Shown here piece after piece: positions 58,442 to 64,000 of a stretch of 64,000 bases of DNA. The DNA lies in NCBI RefSeq assembly GCF_949987535.1, contig NC_080081.1, positions 34,388,428 through 34,452,427 on the forward strand, written 5' to 3'. The position numbers were made by a program, and so were the translations under genes. A model generated the notes under the pieces. That model made no database searches, was not told the origin of the DNA, and saw nothing but the letters and a program-made list of their open reading frames with translations. The first letter of the stretch is position 1, and the number at the start of each line of letters is the position of its first letter. The DNA is from Balaenoptera acutorostrata. Lineage: Eukaryota > Chordata > Mammalia > Artiodactyla > Balaenopteridae.

Positions 58442-58489
58442 TCCAGAGTGTTTACAGAGACACCCTAAAATATAACACTGAAAAGATAA

Positions 58490-58945
58490 AATAAATGGAT
58501 TGTAAGGATTATAACTGATGAATGCTAAGCAAATTTTAAAAGCCAGATGTGTTTATAAAAATATATTAGACAAAATAGACTTAAGGAAATATGTATTAGC
58601 AGAGAAAATGATAGTCACTTAAAAATAACATTTCAAATCATCAGAAAGACAGACGAGTTCTAATCTTGTTTCACCTAACAACAGACCTCAAATTATTTAA
58701 AGCAAGACATCACAGACCTATAAGAACTAGACTAATTTACATAGTGAGAGATTGTAGTACAATTTTCTTAATAATGATAAATCATATAGTCAAAAAATCA
58801 GTAAAATTATGAAAGCTTGAACCACAAAATTAACAAGGTTAACTTAAAGAAGCGCATAGAACACAGAACCCAATTACACCCACAATTATATACTTTCTTT
58901 TAAAGCACACATAAAGTATTTAAGAATACTGGTTAAAGTTGTATT
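58490..58945 (+). mobile_element. Old L1M internal fragment, sense
   Basis: 'atattagacaaaatagactt', 'catcagaaagacagac' and 'aacaacagacctcaaatta' parallel the L1 endonuclease part of ORF2. It is strongly decayed. Confidence 0.55.
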
Positions 58946-58949
58946 ATAT

Positions 58950-59095
58950 AAACCACTACTCTAAGAATTCCTCAATCTTGGCTTTTATGACATTTTTGTC
59001 TGGATAATTCCTTGTTGTGCATTGTAGGATATTTATCAGCATTCCTGACCTCTACCCCACTAGATGCCAGTAGCACTCCCTTTGCCCACCTCTCC
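58950..59095 (-). mobile_element. MER5A-type hAT element, antisense
   Basis: 'gcattgtaggatatttatca' and 'cccactagatgccagtagc' are inverted MER5A. Confidence 0.82.
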
Positions 59096-59104
59096 CCACC
59101 CACC

Positions 59105-59765
59105 TATCTCTGCTGTGAAAACCATCAGTTTCTACTATATTAAAGACTTAAATGTATAAAGGAAAAATCAAAATTTTTTTAAAAACTAAAGAATAATTTT
59201 GTGCTCTTAGGGTAGGGAAAATTTCTTATGCAAGACACAAAAAGAGAATTCTATAAAGAAAAGAATACATACGTTCAAGAATGTATTCAAGAATACTACA
59301 TTCAAATTAAGAATGTCTGTTCATCAAAAACTATCCCAAAGAAAATACAAGCCACAGAGTGGGGGAAATAAATTTTCAACAAATATAACTGCCAAAGAAT
59401 TAGTATTCAGAATACAAAAATAAATTCTATGCATCAAAAAGAAAAACATAAATGGTACAATTCTTAATGGGCAAAAGTGTAGACATTTGACAGAAAGAAA
59501 TCCAAAAGGCCAAAAGCATATGAGAAAATTCTCAAACTTTGTAATAAGGAAATGTAAATTAAAACTGCAGTTGGTTTCCATTTCATACCCACCTGGATGC
59601 CAAATTTCAAAAGTTTCAGATTATCAGGTATTATGACAGATGTAGAACAACTTTTGAAATGTAAATTGATATAATAATTTGGAAAACAATTGACCTTATC
59701 TAATCAGTTTGAAGATGTGTACACCCTACAATTATGCAAGTCTGCTCCTAGGTATATACCCTAGT
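59105..59765 (+). mobile_element. Old L1M ORF2 C-terminal part, sense
   Basis: 'ttatgcaagacacaaaaag', 'aactgccaaagaattagtat', 'gacagaaagaaatccaaaag' and 'cctacaattatgcaagtctg'. No intact frame. Confidence 0.78.
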
Positions 59766-59767
59766 GT

Positions 59768-60128
59768 CTAAGTCTGCTCAGGCTGCCATAAAAAATATCA
59801 TAGACTGGGTGGCTTAAACAACAGAAAATTTGTTTCTCACAGTTCTGAAGGCTGGGAAGTCCAAGATCAAGATGTCGGCTGATTGGTCTCTAGGGAGAGC
59901 ACCCTTCCTAGTTTGCAGACAGCTGCCTCCTTGTTGTGTTCTTACATGGCCTTCCTTTCTCTTCCTCTTCTTATAAATTGACCAATCCTATCAGATTAAG
60001 ACCACACCTTAATGACTTCATTTAATCTTAATTACCCACTAAATGCTCTATCTCCAAATATTGTCACATTGGGTGTTTAGACTTTAACATGTGAATTTGA
60101 ATTTGGGGGACACAATTCAGTCCATAAT
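59768..60128 (-). mobile_element. MaLR LTR (MST/MLT type), antisense
   Basis: 'actgggtggcttaaacaaca' and 'ctcacagttctgaaggctgg' are the inverted 3' end. 'catggccttcc' and 'gacacaattcagtccataat' are the inverted middle and 5' end. Confidence 0.72.
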
Positions 60129-60199
60129 ACCTAGAGAATATTTTGCATATGTCCACCAGTTAACATGTACAAGAATATTCACAGCTAACACAACTGCCT

Positions 60200-60415
60200 G
60201 GTGAAACCCCAGCTGAACTAATCTGCTAATCATCAGACACATAAAGAAGCCACTGTAAACCATACAACTCAGCTGAGCGGACCCAGACTGGAAGTACCAT
60301 CCCAGCCTTCCCATAAAAGTGCAAAATAAATGAACTAGTGAGTTTTTTTTTTTTTTTTTTAAACCACAAAGTTCTGGGTTGTATTGTTATGCAGAAAAAG
60401 TTAACTATAATAGTA
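60200..60415 (+). mobile_element. MLT1-type LTR 3' part, sense
   Basis: 'gtgcaaaataaatgaact', a T run, then 'aaaccacaaagttctgggtt' and 'gttatgcagaaaaagttaac' give the MLT1 3' end. Confidence 0.68.
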
Positions 60416-60419
60416 GACA

Positions 60420-61520
60420 AGATATTCTAAATGTCTCTGAATTTACACATACTTCAAATCTATCCTAACTGAATCTAATGAACCTATGCTTGTTACATGC
60501 ATGTGTGCCATTTTCTGGGATGATATAGGACAACCCCCATTCTCTAGCTGATGAGATGAAAAAATGAGATAAAACCCATTCAAAATTTAAACTTCCCAAG
60601 GTAAAAATAGTAGTTCAAGGCAATAATTTTAATAGATTTCACAAGACATTGAATTAGTAGCTAAATAGTATATAAAATAAATGATAAGAAAAGCATTTAG
60701 GCTCAAATTATTAGGAAATTATTAAAGAAAAGGTATAATGCAATATTTAATTCATTTATTCCTTAATATTTCATTCATTCAAAATTTGTTTTGTCATTCA
60801 GGTGGAGATTAATCTGTACCTTGAACAAAGCAAAATTCAATTTGAGGATTGCTTTATGTTAAGCATCATGTTAAGAGATGATTAAGAAATGATTGAGACC
60901 CATTCCCTGTCATTAATGAAGACAGACAGATAAAGCATAATAAATAATAAAATAGATATACACAGGATAATGTGATAGCATAGACATGAGATAGTTTTCT
61001 CTTTTGTAGGTTTGGAGAATCTTTCCTGGAGAGTTATCCTGAAAGGGGAGAAAGAGTTAGCTAAGCAAATAAATTCTGGAAGAGGTACTCATAAGCAAAA
61101 AGCCAGATATGTGATATAACATGGTATATACATATTACTTGTAGTAGGCCATTTATCATTCAATGAATACTGTATACCTTCTATATGTAATTACTATACT
61201 GTACAGAGAATACAATAAGGAATAAATAGAAATGTGCTAAAAGAACTTATTACCAGTAGATACAGTCACACAAGAAAAAAGTTAACAATCCAATGGAAAA
61301 TTAAAAGTTATGAAAAACACTATCAAGAAAGAGAACAGAGTGCTGTTCAAAGTCTAATAAGAAGCAGTAGAAGTATTTTTACCAAAGGAATAGCATGATT
61401 TAATTTACAAATTCAGCACTTTAGACTTTCTAAAATAAAAATCACACATGAGAGTATTCAAATACAAAACAGAAAAGGAAAAGAAGGTTTTTAGGTCAGG
61501 CTCAGTACTACCTTGGACTT
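60420..61520. other. Mostly unassigned DNA
   Basis: Part of 61140-61215 resembles an inverted L2 end ('catttatcattcaatgaata'). No gene is recognised. Confidence 0.4.
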
Positions 61521-61524
61521 CATT

Positions 61525-61653
61525 CTGTCGGTTCTGAATGGTCAGTCTCACTGTAATCCTCAGACCCTTCCCATCACCAGATGCCTTGGTGATGTCATCA
61601 CCAACTATTTTTGGAGACAGACCCAGAGGGCCGATCTTGGGGGCCAGGGCAGA
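61525..61653 (-). pseudogene. RPL12: Ribosomal protein L12 pseudogene fragment
   Basis: On the minus strand 43 codons read as RPL12 from '[15 protein letters not shown]' through 'GDDI', 'GKGLRITV' to 'LTIQNRQ'. RPL12 is a large-subunit (60S) ribosomal protein of about 165 residues. The fragment covers roughly its second quarter and has five replacements that I can see against the family, for example 'GDG' where 'GDW' is usual. Upstream sequence is diverged with only a hint of the preceding coding sequence ('TATAC' codons), and similarity is lost right after 'NRQ'. There is no poly(A) tail or intron structure. It is a truncated retro-pseudogene, not a working gene. Confidence 0.85.
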
Positions 61654-61799
61654 CATGACTCCAATGAAGAGTTTGAAGTATATGGACTGCATGGCCAGAT
61701 TTACATGGAAGATGTATTCAAGTTCCAGTGTGGATCCAAAAATAGTGTAGATGGATGAAGGGCAAGATTGGGAAAGGGAGTCAGCTAGGGGGCTCTAGC

Positions 61800-62275
61800 A
61801 ACATCCAAGCAAGAAAAGGTGAAGACTTGACAATCATAAATTTCCTGTTGCACCAAAAGGAGTGTCATTAGAGAATACAGATCGAGTACATGAGGAGTGG
61901 GGTCTAGCATTAGAGGAAGATTTAGAATTATCACTGAAGGGAAGGCAAGATGGAGCTGATCAAGGGCACATCAAAGGATTGTTGAATGGTCCTCTATTGG
62001 TACAGGAGATGATACATTTTCAGAGTTGTATAGCAGGCCTCTGATGATTTGTCTGTCTAGCACTTCTCAACCTTTCTTCTGGAAAAGTGTCCCCCTTCTA
62101 GAAAACTCCCCAGCCTCCACGTTCAGCATATCCCTCAAGGGTGAGCTTCAGTGCTCTTAAATTACTCTGTCTCTTTGGCTACAGTGAGTGAACTGTGAGT
62201 GAATATTTGTCTCAATCCCAAGACCTGTACAATCAGTGATAACTAACGTATCCAGAACCAGGCACAAGTCAAAGT
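61800..62275. other. Unassigned DNA
   Basis: A 60-codon acidic frame at 61862-62044 has no recognisable domain. Confidence 0.4.
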
Positions 62276-62279
62276 TTTT

Positions 62280-62430
62280 TATATTAACTTATTTAATCAT
62301 CATAAAAATGCAATGAAGTAGGTACAATTATTATCTCCTTTTTTCAGCCAAGGAAATGGAGGCACAAGATGGAAACTTGTCCTAGGTCACACACAGACCA
62401 GGTTTTGAATTCTAGGTGTGTTACTTCACA
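62280..62430 (-). mobile_element. MIR SINE, antisense
   Basis: 'ttatttaatcatcataaaaa', 'gaaatggaggcacaagatgg' and 'cctaggtcacacacagac' follow inverted MIR. Confidence 0.7.
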
Positions 62431-62434
62431 TCCC

Positions 62435-63055
62435 ATACATTCTTAACCAGTATCTAAAACTGCCCTTGACAAGTTTCTTCACCCAGAAATACATATCTGC
62501 CCCAAGGTGACTCAATCAAAGCCCTGTCTTGGATTTCTGAACTTAGGGATCAGGAAAGCTAAACTCAATCCATCTCTGGTGGTAGAGTTAGAAGCACCGG
62601 GCATGGTGGTCGCTAGGTACCATGAATGCAGCTGTGTGGGAAGAAGCCAGACTGAGAAACTGAGGAAGGCATCTAGAAAAATGTGTCTTTAGGAATCAGA
62701 AATGATATGAGGTAAGGTTTGAATCTCTGGCTGTAGTCATCTCTGAGACCAACTGGAGACCTGACCAACCTATTAACATGATGACATGAGCTCCTTCAGC
62801 ACCCTTTCTGGATAAAGTAGCTTAAATTTAAAGCTGGCAACTAAGAGTCATGAGTAATTAAGAATACTAATCTGCATAGCTGTGGAAGCATCTTTAGCAA
62901 TGCTCAGCCATCCAGAGGGACAGCAGACTGCTGTGTGAGTCGTGGCTGGGGATTCACCAGGCAGTTGTGTTAGGAAGCCAGAGATGCAAATAAGTTGAGC
63001 GTGTGAAAGATAGTCAGGTGGGAAAATAAGAGATTCAGAAGGGAGTATATCATAG
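62435..63055. other. Unassigned DNA
   Basis: No gene or clear repeat is recognised. Confidence 0.45.
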
Positions 63056-63059
63056 TGGG

Positions 63060-63245
63060 AAAGAAAGCAGGCCCTGGGGTAGACTGGGCAAGTAATTTAA
63101 CCTCTCAAGCCTCAGTTTCCTCATATTTGTTTTGGGATAATAGTAATTGCCTACCTTTCTCATGTACTGTGAGGATTAAATGAGATAATTTATATAAAAT
63201 ATTTAACACAGTGCCAGGCTATAGTAATCTCTCCATAATTGTTAT
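63060..63245 (+). mobile_element. MIR SINE
   Basis: 'gggcaagtaatttaacctct', 'cctcagtttcctcatatttg' and 'gtgaggattaaatgagataa' follow sense MIR. Confidence 0.82.
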
Positions 63246-63249
63246 TGTT

Positions 63250-63400
63250 TTGGTTGAGGTATGTACCCAGTGCTATGGGAGCATAGATCCTCGGAGGAGG
63301 GGATGCTTGAGCTGATATTGAAGGACAAATGAGGTCGGGTAGGTAAAAGGAGGCAGATATTCCCTACTTTTATTCTCCATGCCCATCTGTTCATCCCCTA
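63250..63400 (-). mobile_element. L2-like fragment, antisense
   Basis: 'gtgctatgggagcatagat' and 'gagctgatattgaaggac' match a common inverted LINE-2 segment. The family assignment is tentative. Confidence 0.42.
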
Positions 63401-63404
63401 ATTT

Positions 63405-64000
63405 ACAATACAGGTGATACTAGCCTCTCCTATACACATTCCATAGGGGCTAAAGTCATAGCCCAGAAAATGTAAATAGATGGCTTCAGTGATAAACTCT
63501 AAGTAATACGCAAAGTCAATAAAGACCAAAAATTAAATCCAAATTGCTGCTCTGAATTTAAATTTTCGGTCTTTTTCATTGCAATGAAAATGCATAATTC
63601 TTAAAGCATTAGTATACATGTAATTGCTTCATCGCTGATGTAATCTCTCCTACCTGTACCAAAAGTGATTTCAGCTTGTACTTTTGCAATGAGTGATGAA
63701 GAAACTTCCAGATGGAGAGGTTTAATTTGTGAGATTTTCCCTAGTCTATTCACATTGGCTTTAACTTCCATTTTAAATTACAGAGAGAATTCCCAAAATT
63801 TCAAAGAGCCCCAAGAGATCCAGAGAAACAGCTAATCTCTTTCTAGGAGCATGTTAACAAAAGCAATTTCTTACTGAGCTATATGCTACCCAGTGGGACT
63901 GATAATGAATCTGCATTATGGTAACCTTTATAAGAAGATATAAGAAGACCTTTTGGGGAGGTGTATTTATTCGGTGGGGAATGTGTCTTTCCGCATGTGG
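63405..64000. other. Unassigned DNA to window end
   Basis: No feature is supported. Confidence 0.45.

Overview
This window is eukaryotic, from a mammalian nuclear genome, and almost certainly from a whale or dolphin. The evidence is the set of 13 tRNA-Glu-derived CHR-type SINEs, whose head begins 'ttccctggtggc' and whose tail ends 'gacccaacacagcc(aaaaataaat)n'. Several of these are fresh, with perfect target-site duplications (TSDs). The L1 family matches that of cetartiodactyls, and I see no ruminant BovB or Bov-A elements. No bacterial, plasmid or phage gene organisation, CRISPR array, rRNA gene or intact tRNA gene is present. Most long open frames are fragments of L1 ORF2 or frames running through SINEs.

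Layout. 1-2.5 kb: an old MaLR LTR (MLT1) split by a 2-kb L1 and ended by a perfect hairpin. 3.8-5.4 kb: a second MLT1 LTR and an L2 relic. 10.1-10.5 kb: a solo class-I ERV LTR with TATA box and poly(A) signal. 11-14 kb: an L2 relic with recognisable reverse-transcriptase remnants, hit by a SINE. 14.5-20.5 kb: a SINE/L1-dense block with six SINEs. 20.5-31.9 kb: the most unique-looking stretch, with MER5A, an ERV LTR, MIR and a short L1. Two candidate terminal exons of an unidentified plus-strand gene lie at 29,934-30,346. 32-36.6 kb: L2 sequence carrying an L1, a SINE and a scrambled duplication. 42.2-46.4 kb: a 4.2-kb L1 with ORF2 open except for one nonsense codon and one nested SINE. 49-52 kb: SINEs, an L1 tail and a 32-bp L1 micro-insertion. 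54.9-60.4 kb: a nest of old L1M sequence, a probable mRNA retrocopy, two SINEs and MaLR LTRs. 61.5 kb: a ribosomal protein L12 pseudogene fragment. The remainder is L2/MIR debris and unassigned DNA.

The only host gene for which I can make a positional case is the two-exon 3' end near 30 kb. It has a splice acceptor, donor and second acceptor, one continuous frame to a stop, and two AATAAA signals. I could not identify the protein. Otherwise this looks like an intron or intergenic region shaped by successive retrotransposition. I found no undescribed molecular system. The unusual items are very short retro-insertions, a SINE subfamily marked by an internal duplication, the nested retrocopy and the candidate exons. 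Repeat names come from recalled consensus sequences, without a database search, and ends without TSDs are approximate.
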